Notes: generated from the sequence alone by a model not told the origin. A DNA stretch of 64,000 nt from Candidatus Kouleothrix ribensis (GCA_016722075.1 JADKGW010000001.1:3410001-3474000); one strand, 5' to 3'. Shown: positions 40,674 through 49,915, counted from the stretch's first letter. Translations and numbers: made by a program.

Positions 40674-41111
40674 TGGGTCTCCTTAAATCGATCATATAGT
40701 ATGGTTCAAACCTGCGGCTTCTACGCGACAGTTCAGCGAGGGTGAGCGGGCTGACCTGCACGATCCGTCCTTTTGGCCGGTCGCATCCACGACCGGCCAA
40801 AAAAACGGTGTTTCGGGGGCGGCTGTGCCGTGCTGCCACCCGCCTACCAAACTGTGAGGCCTGGTGGCGCCTGCGGCGCCCCAACGCGCAACTCGTGCTA
40901 TTCACAGCCCTGATCGCGCACAGCGATCTATGCTGGTACGAACGCTCTGGTTGGCGATCCCCGATCGGCGTTGAGGGGGCGGATGCGCATAGCGAGCATG
41001 ATACCGTATGCCGCCCGAAAAAGACATTACGCTGCGGGCGGCTGTAGTTATCAGTTTCTTAATCTATGGCTCAAGCTCCCAACAGCACCGCCAAGCCATG
41101 CGCACAGCATA
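40674..41111. other. intergenic region upstream of ugd with palindromes
   Basis: A 438-base gap. Its main feature is the perfect inverted repeat at 40771-40802. A GGCGCC-TGC-GGCGCC motif lies near 40865-40880. No gene is convincing here, and the remainder looks like ordinary GC-rich DNA. Confidence 0.65.
40771..40802. repeat. perfect 13-bp inverted repeat
   Basis: TTTTGGCCGGTCG (40771-40783) and CGACCGGCCAAAA (40790-40802) are exact inverted repeats with a six-base loop. T's lie outside on the left and A's on the right, the reverse of an intrinsic terminator, so the site reads better as an operator or as a structured 5' leader for ugd, whose start is about 100 bases away. Confidence 0.7.
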
Positions 41112-42299
41112 CTACTTGATTCCACGGATGATCAGGTTATCGAACGTGACCGTCAGATTTGGATCATCATAGGTATTGATCGCAATCGCCGCCTTGCCGT
41201 TGGTGAAGGTACTATCGGTGACTTCGTCGAGCAGTTCGTCGTTGACATACAGCCGAATCGTGCTGCCAGACGTCTCGACGCGCAAATTGTTGCGCTGGCC
41301 AGGGGCCTTGATCGCCGATGCGTCGGTCCAATCGATCAGCGTGGTCAGCACATCGTTTTTGTAGACATCGAGGCTGTAGCTGCCATCGCCGGCCACGGTG
41401 TAGATGTAGAAATTTTTATCGTCCTGATAGTGGAAGATCAAACCGGCGGCGCTCTGCTCAGGGCCATCAAGCGTAGCGTCGACCGAGATCGTGGCATCGC
41501 CGTAATCGCCACGCACCGTCTGCCACAGGATCAGCTTGGGCTGCTTGGCCTTGACGATATACGTGCCGTCGGCGAACGAATAGATCGCGTTATCGGTCTC
41601 GCCATCGTTGAAGTTGCTACGGCTCGGGTCGTCGAACTCATCGCGCAGCAGCACCGGGCCGGTATTACCGCTCGCTGGCTCTGGCGTTGGCTCGCTCTCT
41701 GGCGTTGGCTCGCTCTCTGGCGTTGGCTCGCTCTGGGGCACGTCGGTCGACAGCGCCTCGAGCGTCGCGAATGCCTCGGGCGTAGGGATGGCTTCGAGCG
41801 TCGAAATACTGACGGCTGCGGCCGTCTGCAGTGCGTTACCGGCATCGTTCGACACGCGGCGGAAGAAGATATACGCGCCGGCTGCCAGCGCGACACAGGC
41901 CAGCACGGCAATACCAGCGATGATGCCGACGATCTTCCAGATATTACTGCCACCCGACTTCGGCGGCGGGGCGGCGGCGCCAGGCGGCAAGCCCGCGCCA
42001 GGGTAGCCGCCGCCAACCGGCGGTGGCGGTATCGGTGTAGTAGGCAGCTGCTGGGGCACAGAGGCGGCCGGCGGTATCGGCGTGGGCGGCAGCGGCGTCG
42101 GGCCAGCGATCAATGTACGATCGTTATCGGCAGGGGTGGCGGCAGGTTGTCCGCCGACAGGCGGCAGCAGCACCGTCTCTTTCCCGGTAATCGGGCGCTG
42201 AGCACCGGGCGCAGGCTGCTCGGGCAGGCGTGCGCCACAGTTCCCACAAAAACGCTCCTCGGGCTTAACGTCGGCGGTGCAATTCGGGCACTGTACCAT
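41112..42299 (-). CDS. zinc-ribbon membrane protein with C-terminal lectin-like domain
   Basis: A 395-residue protein. The N-terminus is a zinc ribbon (CPNC...CGNCG, residues 4-22), followed by a Pro/Gly-rich cytoplasmic region, one membrane helix (about 123-148) and a Thr/Pro/Glu linker with three SEPTPE repeats. The C-terminal domain of about 185 residues (LRDEFDDPSRSNF, AAGLIFHYQDDKNFYIYTV, IRLYVNDELLDEV, AIAINTYDDPNLTVTFDNL) has the concanavalin-like fold of DUF1080/LamG-type modules, probably binding extracellular glycans. No enzyme residues are evident. It is read toward ugd. Confidence 0.78.
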   Translation of the reverse strand: MVQCPNCTADVKPEERFCGNCGARLPEQPAPGAQRPITGKETVLLPPVGGQPAATPADNDRTLIAGPTPLPPTPIPPAASVPQQLPTTPIPPPPVGGGYPGAGLPPGAAAPPPKSGGSNIWKIVGIIAGIAVLACVALAAGAYIFFRRVSNDAGNALQTAAAVSISTLEAIPTPEAFATLEALSTDVPQSEPTPESEPTPESEPTPEPASGNTGPVLLRDEFDDPSRSNFNDGETDNAIYSFADGTYIVKAKQPKLILWQTVRGDYGDATISVDATLDGPEQSAAGLIFHYQDDKNFYIYTVAGDGSYSLDVYKNDVLTTLIDWTDASAIKAPGQRNNLRVETSGSTIRLYVNDELLDEVTDSTFTNGKAAIAINTYDDPNLTVTFDNLIIRGIK

Positions 42300-42548
42300 G
42301 CAAATTCTCCCTCAATGCAAGCATATTCAATGTCATGACGTATACCGATGGCAATTGGCCACACGATTCGCCAGGCGTATCAATGACAGGATGTACGCAG
42401 TTAGCGTGTTTGCCTGCGGCAGCATGGGCGTGTCTGTTCTTGGGTTTTTAGTCGCGCTACGCGCGCACAACCGAACACACACACAATGCAGTACCGCTCT
42501 GCCAAAGGCAGGCATTGCCCGAGGCGCGGGCGACCGCGCAACTCCTTG

Positions 42549-43616
42549 TCAATGAATGATACCGCTCAGGGCAGCAAAAAAGCGCGCATTCTCGTCGTCG
42601 GCACCGAACGAGATACGGATGTAGCCAGGCAGCCCCCAGCCAGACAGCGGCGTGACGGTAAAACCGTGATCCATGAGCGCGGAGGCGACCTGCATGTCGT
42701 CACCAACCTGGACTGCAATGAAGTTGGTGGCGCTCGGGATGGGCCGAAGCCCACGCGCCTGTAGTTCGCGCATGAACAGCCGGCGGCATGCGGTTGCGTG
42801 GGCGCGGCTACGCTCAACGTGCTGCTCATCGCCCAGCGCGGCCACCCCGGCGGCCTGGGCAATCGCGTTAACATTGAAGGTGGGGCGCGCGCGCTCGAGG
42901 TAGCCAATCAGCTCGGGGTGAGCAAAGGCATAGCCGAGCCGCAGGCCGGCCAGGCCGTAGATCTTAGCGAACGTGCGCAGCACGATGAGGTTCTTGCGTT
43001 GAGCGCGCAGCTCGGCCAGCAGATCGGGGTAGCCGGGCTGATCGACGAACTCGATATAGGCCTCGTCGGCCACAATCAGCACATCCTCGGGCACGCGCTC
43101 GAGTAGCTGGCGTACCTGCTCGGCGCTATTGATCGTGCCTGTGGGGTTGTTCGGGTTGCACAGAAACAGCAGGCGCGTACGGTTAGTGACGGCCGCAGCC
43201 ATCGCATCGAGATCGTGTGTGAAATCGCGCAGCGGCACGCGCACCGCCACGCCACCCATCTCGATCGTACGCAGATAGTAGCTAATGAACGAGCCGCCGG
43301 CCATCACCGCCTCGTCGCCCTCGCGCAGGAAGCCTAGCGCCAGCAGAAAGACCATCTCGTCGGAGCCGTTGGTACACAGCACCATGTTGGGCGTTAGGTC
43401 GAAGCGTGTGGCAATCGCCTCGCGCAGTGCGAGCGAGCCTGCGTCGGGGTAGCGATGAACCTGGGCGGCAGCGGCCTGGATCGCGGCCAGCGCACGCGGC
43501 GACGGGCCAAGCGGGTTTTCGTTGGACGAGAGCTTAACCATGCCGGCCGGCTGCTTGCGGATCAGCGTGGGCGGCTTGTAGGGCGGCAAAGTGGCGATAT
43601 ACTCTTTGAAGTGCAT
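42549..43616 (-). CDS. hisC: histidinol-phosphate aminotransferase
   Basis: A PLP enzyme of aminotransferase class II that makes histidinol phosphate. The 355-residue product has KLSSNENPLGPSPRAL near the start, NPNNPTGT (substrate-binding), VADEAYIEF and the PLP Lys in RTFAKIYGLAGLRLGYA. The family also includes aromatic aminotransferases and CobC, and no other his gene is nearby, so substrate is inferred from motifs. The ATG at 43616 (MHFKEYI) has AGAGGG upstream; a reading 30 bases longer is possible. It may be co-transcribed with the kinase gene upstream. Confidence 0.85.
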   Translation of the reverse strand: MHFKEYIATLPPYKPPTLIRKQPAGMVKLSSNENPLGPSPRALAAIQAAAAQVHRYPDAGSLALREAIATRFDLTPNMVLCTNGSDEMVFLLALGFLREGDEAVMAGGSFISYYLRTIEMGGVAVRVPLRDFTHDLDAMAAAVTNRTRLLFLCNPNNPTGTINSAEQVRQLLERVPEDVLIVADEAYIEFVDQPGYPDLLAELRAQRKNLIVLRTFAKIYGLAGLRLGYAFAHPELIGYLERARPTFNVNAIAQAAGVAALGDEQHVERSRAHATACRRLFMRELQARGLRPIPSATNFIAVQVGDDMQVASALMDHGFTVTPLSGWGLPGYIRISFGADDENARFFAALSGIIH

Positions 43617-43707
43617 GCGAACCCTCTGACGATTGCGATATCTCAACGACAGGATCTACAGGGTGCGTATCGCGACACCACGATCCATGCATGGTTCAAC
43701 CAGCTGC

Positions 43708-45999
43708 TCAGTCGGCATCCGGCTCGAACGCACTGGGCGGTTCGGGGTCGATCGGCAACGTGAAGAAAAAGACGCTGCCCTGGCCCTCGCGGCTCTCGGC
43801 CCAGATCTCGCCAGCGTGGCGTGCGACGAATTCGCGGCTCAGGTACAGGCCCAGGCCCAGGCCCTCGCCGCGGCGATCACGGCCGCGTGCATAGCGCCGA
43901 AACAGCCGCGCAAGCTGATCATCGGAGATACCCGCGCCATAATCATGGACTGAGACCAGCGCCAGCATGCGCTGCGGGTCGGTGTCGGGGGCGAGCGAGG
44001 CATAGACCGGGTGGCGCGTGGCGATCTCGGCGGCAGGCAGGGCACACAGGCTTACGCCCACCTCGCTGGTGGGCGGGCTATAGCGGATGGCATTACCCAC
44101 CAGGTTGGTCAGCACCTGGCGGATGCGCAGCGAGTCGCACAACAAGGTTAGATCAGGCCGCGCGGCATCGAGCGTCAGCTCGCGGTCGCCGGCAGTCGGG
44201 CGCTGCTGCTCGATCACCTGCTCGGCCAGCATCACCAGATTCACCGTTTGCAGCTGCAGGCTGACCTGGCCGGCATCGATGCGCGAGACATCCAGGATAT
44301 TATCGACCATGCGCAGCATATGGGTCACCTGCTGAGCGAGGATGGTCAGCCCGCGCAGCTCGGGCGAGTCTTCGTCGCCGCGGCGCTGCTCGCGGCGTAC
44401 CAGCAAATCGGTATAACCGCGCACTGCCGCCAGCGGGCTACGCAGTTCGTGCGCCGCGACCGCCAGGAAGTCGTCTTTGGCGCGGTCGAGCTTCTGGTTG
44501 GTGGTAATATCGCGAAAGATTGTGACGGCGCCATCGATATTATTCTCGTCGTCGTACACGGGCGCGCCGCTAAAGCTCAACACGGTATCGCGGCCGCTGG
44601 CGCCATGCGTCAGCACGCGGTAGTCGTGGAATACCTCACCAGAGAGCGCGCGCGCCTGCGGCAAGCGCTCGACCGGCAGCGGATTGCCGTCGAGGTCGCG
44701 GATGGCATAGAAATCGGGCATTTCGTTAAGCGACTGCTCGGCGGGGATACGCTCGATCGAGAGCAGCTCCATCGCCGACTGGTTTGCGAGCATCAGCCGG
44801 CCCTCGCGATTGCAGAGCACCACGCCCTCGGCGATGCTGTTGATCACGGCGGCGAGCTTAAGGCGCTCGGTGCGGGTATCTTGATACAGCCGGACGTTGG
44901 CGATCGCCAGGCCCAGCTGGCTGCCCATTGTCATGAGCGCGGGCACATCGACACGCTCGAGCAGCGTCGCGTCGCCATACACATTAATGACCCCCACAAC
45001 CGTGCCGCCGGCGAGCAGCGGCAGGTAGACGCAGCTGCTGAAACCGATATCGATCAGCAGCTCTTCGCCATCCTCGGCAATCAGTGGGCGGGCCAGCGCC
45101 TGGCCATACCGCACCGTCTCTTCGTAGCGCGAGTGCACCACGACCACATGCTGATGCATCGCGATGAACGTAGCCGGCAGCCCGCGGTGCGCGGCCAGGT
45201 CGAGATCCCAGCGTGACAGATCGTGGAGCAACAGCATACCGGCAGGCGTCTCGAGCACACGCAGAATGACATCAAGCGCATTGCTCAGCAGCTCATCGAG
45301 GTCGGCGGCCATACTCACGACGGTACCGATCGCGCCGAGGGCCTCGAGGCGGTGCTGGTGGGCCTGCATTTTGGCATGCAGCTGGGCATTATTGATCGCG
45401 CCAGCCGCCAGATTGCCGAATGTCTGCAGCACGGCCAGATCGCCAGGGCGCAGTGCCGCCGGCGCGTCGAGGTTGAACAGCTCGAGCACGCCGATCACCT
45501 GCTTGCCGATGCGCAGCGGCAGCAGCACCGCCGCGACATCGCGCGGGAGGATGGCGAGCAGGTGCCGGATTGGCTCGTGCATGCGCTGGCTGATACGGCC
45601 GGCCAGCTCGTGGTAACGCCCACGGCCTTCGATCAGCTGGGCTTCACCGCGCTTCCAGATCGTGCCGGCCAGGCCATCGCCAGGGCGCAGCCGCAGCTGA
45701 TCGACCAGCGCAGCATCGGGCGCAGGCGCGAGGCCGGCGAACGACTTGATCTGGAGCGCCCCCTGCTGATCGGGCAGCCAGAGCAAGCCGGCCTGGATGT
45801 TGGGCACAACCTCGACGACACGCCACACCAGGCTGGTGATCAGCTCTTCGGGATTGAGCACCGAGATCAAGTGGGTCGAGACATTCAGGATATCGGTGAG
45901 CACCTGGGTGCGCAGCTCGGCCTCACCAGCGGCCGGCAGCACGGCGCCCGGTAGATCCTGACGTTGGGTTTCAGCATTCATGAAGTGATCCATTGGCAC
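43708..45999 (-). CDS. cytoplasmic sensor histidine kinase (GAF-GAF-PAS-HisKA-HATPase)
   Basis: A 763-residue soluble kinase. Two GAF-type domains (about 25-190 and 205-365) are followed by a PAS domain (about 380-500). HisKA has AVAAHELRSPLAAV, and the HATPase has VGNAIRYS, G1 HDYGAGIS and G2 GEGLGLGLYLS, all intact. The protein has no membrane segment. The start is uncertain: GTG at 45999, ATG at 45993 or ATG at 45981 are all in frame with no strong ribosome-binding site. There is no adjacent response regulator. It is the third orphan kinase in the window. Confidence 0.88.
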   Translation of the reverse strand: MPMDHFMNAETQRQDLPGAVLPAAGEAELRTQVLTDILNVSTHLISVLNPEELITSLVWRVVEVVPNIQAGLLWLPDQQGALQIKSFAGLAPAPDAALVDQLRLRPGDGLAGTIWKRGEAQLIEGRGRYHELAGRISQRMHEPIRHLLAILPRDVAAVLLPLRIGKQVIGVLELFNLDAPAALRPGDLAVLQTFGNLAAGAINNAQLHAKMQAHQHRLEALGAIGTVVSMAADLDELLSNALDVILRVLETPAGMLLLHDLSRWDLDLAAHRGLPATFIAMHQHVVVVHSRYEETVRYGQALARPLIAEDGEELLIDIGFSSCVYLPLLAGGTVVGVINVYGDATLLERVDVPALMTMGSQLGLAIANVRLYQDTRTERLKLAAVINSIAEGVVLCNREGRLMLANQSAMELLSIERIPAEQSLNEMPDFYAIRDLDGNPLPVERLPQARALSGEVFHDYRVLTHGASGRDTVLSFSGAPVYDDENNIDGAVTIFRDITTNQKLDRAKDDFLAVAAHELRSPLAAVRGYTDLLVRREQRRGDEDSPELRGLTILAQQVTHMLRMVDNILDVSRIDAGQVSLQLQTVNLVMLAEQVIEQQRPTAGDRELTLDAARPDLTLLCDSLRIRQVLTNLVGNAIRYSPPTSEVGVSLCALPAAEIATRHPVYASLAPDTDPQRMLALVSVHDYGAGISDDQLARLFRRYARGRDRRGEGLGLGLYLSREFVARHAGEIWAESREGQGSVFFFTLPIDPEPPSAFEPDAD

Positions 46000-46100
46000 G
46001 TAGCCGCTGCCTACTACGGTTATTGTGCTGATTATAGCATGGAGCGTGAGTAAATGATCGGTATTTGCTTGATTATATGTGTTTCTGGGCGGCGGCGCTA

Positions 46101-46952
46101 TCAGCGCTGGTGCGGCACGAACCCCTCGCCAAATACCTGCTGCGCATCGCCGATGATCACGAAGGCATGCGCGTCGATGCGGCCGACGATCGCATTCAGG
46201 AAGCTAATCTCGGAGCGAGCGACGACGCACAGCAGCACCGTGCGCTGGGTGCCGGTGTAGCCACCCTGGCCCTCCAGAACCGTCACGCCGCGGCCCAGGT
46301 CGTGCAGCAGCGATTGGGTAATCGGCTCGGGCTGGGTCGTAATGATAAACGCCTGGCGGCTACCGCTACCCAACGCCAGTGTATAATCGAGCGCGACGCT
46401 ACCGATGAAGGCCACCAGAATGGCGTATAGCACATTCTCGGGGCCGTAGGCAAACAGCGCCAGGCCGAACACGACCATGTTCAGCGCCATAATGCTGCGG
46501 CCGGGGCGCCAGCCCAGGCGCCGCTCGAGCAGGCGCGCGATGATGTCGACGCCGCCGGTAGTGCCGCGCGCACGAAACACCAGCCCGACGCCCAGGCCGT
46601 CGAGCAGGCCGCCATACAGGGTATAGAGCAGCGGATCGGCCGTAACCGGCCGGAAGTAGGGGGCCAGCGCATCGATCGCGATGGCCATCAGCACAGTAGC
46701 ATAGATCGTGCGGATGCCGAAGACGATCCCGCCGAGCGAGCGAAAGCCGAGGATGAACAGTGGGATATTCGCGAGCAGCATCACCAGGCCGATCGGCGTT
46801 CCGGCAAAGGTATTGAGCAATTGCGCCCCGCCAGTCAGCCCACCGGCCACCACACGATTTGGCGTGAGGAACATATTGACTGACGCCGCCACCAGCACTG
46901 CGCCAACCGTCATCAGCAGGTAATCGCGCACGAGCGGCCAGAGCTTGTTCAT
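46101..46952 (-). CDS. YitT family membrane protein
   Basis: A 283-residue membrane protein with about five to six hydrophobic segments and a C-terminal soluble domain of the DUF2179 type (SRQAFIITTQPEPITQSLL...AHAFVIIGDAQQVFGEG). Family markers are NMFLTPNRVVAGGLTGGAQLL and RARGTTGGVDIIARLL. The family is conserved but not functionally defined; a transport role is suspected. The start MNKLWPLVRDYLL at 46952 is preferred over a reading extended to 47036, which would overlap prfB. The ribosome-binding site is weak. Confidence 0.85.
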   Translation of the reverse strand: MNKLWPLVRDYLLMTVGAVLVAASVNMFLTPNRVVAGGLTGGAQLLNTFAGTPIGLVMLLANIPLFILGFRSLGGIVFGIRTIYATVLMAIAIDALAPYFRPVTADPLLYTLYGGLLDGLGVGLVFRARGTTGGVDIIARLLERRLGWRPGRSIMALNMVVFGLALFAYGPENVLYAILVAFIGSVALDYTLALGSGSRQAFIITTQPEPITQSLLHDLGRGVTVLEGQGGYTGTQRTVLLCVVARSEISFLNAIVGRIDAHAFVIIGDAQQVFGEGFVPHQR

Positions 46953-47032
46953 GATCCCAAAACCCCACAGCACGCTGCCCCACTGCCGCACTGACATGCA
47001 ATCAGCCGGGCAGCGGGGCGGTGTAGCACTGA

Positions 47033-48146
47033 TCACTCGCCGCCATCGCGCCCGATGTTCCAGCGCAAATACGCCTCCATAAACGGGTCGAGGCTACCGT
47101 CGAGCACCGCCTGAACGTTACTGGTCTCGTGGTCGCTGCGGTGGTCTTTGACAAGCGTATAGGGATGCAGGTAGTAGGTGCGCATCTGGCTGCCGAACTC
47201 GGCCGAGCGATGCTCGCCCTTGAGCCTGACGCGCTCGTCGCGCTGGCGCTGCAGCTCGCGCTCAAGCAGGCGGCCACGCAGCACGCGCATGGCCGTCTCT
47301 TTGTTCTGCAGCTGCGAGCGCTCGTTCTGGCAGATCACCACGATCTGCTCGGGCGTGCCGGGCTTGTACGTCAGCCGCACGGCCGAGTCGGTGGTGTTGA
47401 CGCCCTGGCCGCCGTGGCCACCGGCGCGAAATACGTCGATGCGAATATCTTCGGGCCTGAGCGCCACCTCAGGCGCATCATCGACCTCGGGCAGCACCTC
47501 GACCAGCGCGAACGATGTCTGGCGGGTATTACCCGAGTTGAACGGCGAGAGCCGGATGAGCCGGTGGACGCCGGCCTCGGCCTTGGCAAAGCCATAGGCA
47601 TACTGGCCGCGGATCTCGAGCGTAGCGCTCTTGATGCCGGCCTCGTCGCCCTCGCTCTGATCGACCAGCGCCACCTTGAAGCCGCGCTGCTCGGCCCAGC
47701 GTGTGTACATGCGCAGCATCATCTCGGCCCAATCTTGCGCGTCGGTGCCGCCCATGCCGGCCTTGATCGACAGGAACGCATCACGGTCGTCGTAGGGCGC
47801 GCTGAGCAGCAGGTCGATCTCCAGGCCGTCCATCGCCTGGGTAGCCTGGGTATACTCGGCGGCGATCTCATTGCGCAGCGAGCTATCGTCTTCGGCATCG
47901 GCCAGCGCCTGTAGCTCGATCAGCGCGTCGATCTGGCCTTCGAGGGCCTGCCAGCGACCGATCTCACTCTTCAGCTGTGTCAGGCGCTGCATCAGGCCCT
48001 GAGCATGCTGGGGGTTGCTCCACAGGTTGGGGTCGGCCGAGCGCGCTTCAAGCTCGGCAATCTGCTGCTGTTTTGCCGCGAGGTCAAAGCCGCCCTCGGA
48101 CGCTGGCAAAGCGCGCCCGCAGGGCCTCCAGATCAATACTATCCAC
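47033..48146 (-). CDS. prfB: peptide chain release factor 2, with programmed +1 frameshift
   Basis: Release factor 2 ends translation at UAA and UGA. The gene starts with GTG at 48146 (VDSIDLEALRARFASVRGRL), meets an in-frame TGA as codon 21 (48086-48084) and continues in the +1 frame as DLAAKQQQ to the stop at 47033, giving about 370 residues. The shift site CTT-TGA-C with GAGGG just upstream matches the RF2 autoregulatory frameshift. The downstream protein has the SPF tripeptide (RLSPFNS) and the GGQ motif in GGHGGQGVNTTDSAVRL. A reading that starts at 48154 in the second frame is not the true N-terminus. Confidence 0.95.
48084..48098 (-). promoter_or_regulatory. RF2 autoregulatory +1 frameshift site
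   Basis: On the minus strand the order is GAGGG (Shine-Dalgarno-like), CGG, CTT, TGA, C. The slippery CTT (48089-48087) lies before the TGA (48086-48084). Low RF2 favours slippage onto TTT and reading through. This is the classical design. Confidence 0.92.
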
Positions 48147-48460
48147 GTTGGCACTCCACACTAATGCGGGTTACAGCTCCGATTGAGCGGTGCGGGTTAC
48201 AGGCTTGAACGTGAGAACGTACAACCTGTACTGTGAATGGCACCCTACCGATCAACTGACTCACGAGCGGCGGCATGAGCATCGGGCCAACCCAAGCCCG
48301 GCCGCCACACACCTGCGCCCGTGGGCTGCCAGGCCACAGGCCATGGCGACGCTGCATTATACCGGCTTGGCGAAGTTTTTGCGAACTGCGCGGTGCGGGG
48401 TAGCCACACGTGCGGTGGTGCAGGCGCCTATGCCGCGCAGCAGCGTAGGCCAGCGCTGGC
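48147..48460. other. intergenic region between sir2 and prfB
   Basis: A 314-base gap. Its left end contains half of a perfect 20-bp palindrome (48445-48464) that extends over the sir2 stop codon. Nothing else of note is seen and there is no convincing gene. Confidence 0.6.
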
Positions 48461-48464
48461 CTAC
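48445..48464. repeat. perfect 20-bp palindrome over the sir2 stop
   Basis: GTAGGCCAGC/GCTGGCCTAC reads the same on both strands. The sir2 TAG (48463-48461) lies inside it. It would form a cruciform or hairpin without a loop, and no T-run follows. Confidence 0.7.
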
Positions 48465-49204
48465 AGCGCCGCGACGATCGCCGGCAGCACATGGGCTGCA
48501 TCGGCATGCAGCACAACATCGGCGCGTGCATCGACAAACGTTGGGCTCTGGTTGATGACGATCAGCTGTGCGCCGTGATCGGTGGCCAGCACGGGCAGCT
48601 CGCATGCAGGCGCCACCTCGAGCGCGGTACCCACGACGATCATGGCTTCGCAGTGGCGGGTGGCGCGCTCGGCGAGCCAGTAGAGCCCGCGCGGCAGCAT
48701 TTCGTCGAACAGCACCACATCGGGCTTGAACAGGCCGCCGCAGCTGCAGCGCGGCACCACGCCACGGCGCACAAGTGGGATCAGTGGCGCGGTGGGCACC
48801 TGGCGCTCGCAGTTGAGGCACGTAGCCGTGCGCAGGTTGCCATGCAGCTCGAACACCTCGCGCGAGCCGGCGCGCTGGTGCAAGCCGTCGATATTCTGAG
48901 TCACCACGGCGATCGATTTGCCAAGCTGCTCGAAGCCGGCCAGCACCGCGTGGGCCGGGTTCGGCTGTGCCACCAGGATGGCGTTCAGCAGCGGCAGGAA
49001 CCACGCGAAGAAGCGCTGCGGATTGGCCACAAAGCTCTTCAGCGAGGCCACCGCCATGGGGTCTTGCTGGTGCCACAGCCCGGAATCACTGCGAAAATCG
49101 GGGATGCCCGACGGCCGGCTGATGCCTGCACCCGTCAGCACGACGATGCGCTGCGCACTGGCAAGAATGTGAGCCGCACGCGTGATGTCGTGCTGGTCGA
49201 TCAT
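48461..49204 (-). CDS. NAD-dependent protein deacylase, sirtuin family
   Basis: A 247-residue Sir2-fold enzyme that removes acyl groups from lysines using NAD. The NAD motif is GAGISRPSGIPDFR (25-38), followed by TQNIDGLHQRAG, the catalytic His in FELHG (H121) and a zinc site with C129, C132, C153 and C155. The length suits a class U/III bacterial sirtuin (CobB/SrtN type). The start MIDQHDI at 49204 is preferred to a reading 63 bases longer; both lack a strong ribosome-binding site. A ThuA-like gene ends upstream of it and is probably in the same transcript. Confidence 0.92.
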   Translation of the reverse strand: MIDQHDITRAAHILASAQRIVVLTGAGISRPSGIPDFRSDSGLWHQQDPMAVASLKSFVANPQRFFAWFLPLLNAILVAQPNPAHAVLAGFEQLGKSIAVVTQNIDGLHQRAGSREVFELHGNLRTATCLNCERQVPTAPLIPLVRRGVVPRCSCGGLFKPDVVLFDEMLPRGLYWLAERATRHCEAMIVVGTALEVAPACELPVLATDHGAQLIVINQSPTFVDARADVVLHADAAHVLPAIVAAL

Positions 49205-49270
49205 CGCAGCATCTTTCAGGGTCGCGCGGCGGGCCGGGCGTACAGGAGCGCAGCGCGCCGCACCCATGCG

Positions 49271-49915
49271 TTAACGGCTGGCCCAGAGCATGCCGCGCTT
49301 GACCAGCTCGCATGCCTCGGGCACCTCGAAGTCGCTGGCGTGATGGCCCAGCGAGCAGTAGAACACGCGGCCCGCGCCCCAGCGCTTCTTCCAGACAACC
49401 GGCATCACCACGCCGGCGATCCAGGGCGCATACTCGCCGCTAAAGGTCGTGGTGGCAAGCACCTCGACGGCAGGATCGACATGCATGTAGTACTGCTCGG
49501 TATGCATCTGGAAATCGGCCAACCCGCGCGTGATCGGGTCGTCGTGGTTGGTTATGTTGACGGTATAATCGATGATATTGCCGGGGTGGGCAACCCACTG
49601 GCCACCGACCATAAACTGGTACTCGGTGTTATTGCGAAACGAGTCGGCCATGCCGCCGTGCCAGCCGGCGATGCCCACGCCGCCGGCCACAGCCGCAAGC
49701 AGGCCCTGCTCTTGCTCTTTCGTAATCGTGCTCATCGTCCACACCGGCACGATCAGGTCGAGCGCGCGCAGCAGCTGCTGGTCGAGGTATACATCGAGCG
49801 TATCGGCGACCGTGACCTGGTAGCCCTGGGCCTGCAGGAACGGGGCGAAGAGTTCGACACACTGCCTGGGCTGGTGGCCTTCCCAGCCGCCCCAGGTTAG
49901 GAGTGCTTTTTTCAT
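49271..49915 (-). CDS. ThuA-like domain protein
   Basis: A 214-residue protein of the ThuA (trehalose utilisation) family, which has a glutamine-amidotransferase-like fold. Family stretches are LLTWGGWEGHQPRQCVE, GGVGIAGWHGGMADSF, GGQWVAHPGNIIDY and GRVFYCSLGHHASDFEVPE. Relatives are thought to act in sugar metabolism (isomerisation or oxidation), but the reaction is not defined. The gene is leftward; MKKALL at 49915 is the chosen start, with a Met four codons earlier as an alternative. No sugar genes lie alongside. Confidence 0.85.
   Translation of the reverse strand: MKKALLTWGGWEGHQPRQCVELFAPFLQAQGYQVTVADTLDVYLDQQLLRALDLIVPVWTMSTITKEQEQGLLAAVAGGVGIAGWHGGMADSFRNNTEYQFMVGGQWVAHPGNIIDYTVNITNHDDPITRGLADFQMHTEQYYMHVDPAVEVLATTTFSGEYAPWIAGVVMPVVWKKRWGAGRVFYCSLGHHASDFEVPEACELVKRGMLWASR

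Noticed and set aside
40771..40802. Intrinsic terminator for the gene at 41112.
   Set aside because: T-tracts are on the wrong side of the stem for either strand, so it was listed as an inverted repeat.
40971..42338. A 455-residue + frame opposite the zinc-ribbon protein.
   Set aside because: It is Arg-rich, has no recognisable domain, and the minus frame has clear zinc-ribbon, membrane and beta-domain features.
48491..49900. A 469-residue + frame across sir2 and the ThuA-like gene.
   Set aside because: It covers two well-supported minus genes and has no domain of its own. High GC favours such antisense frames.
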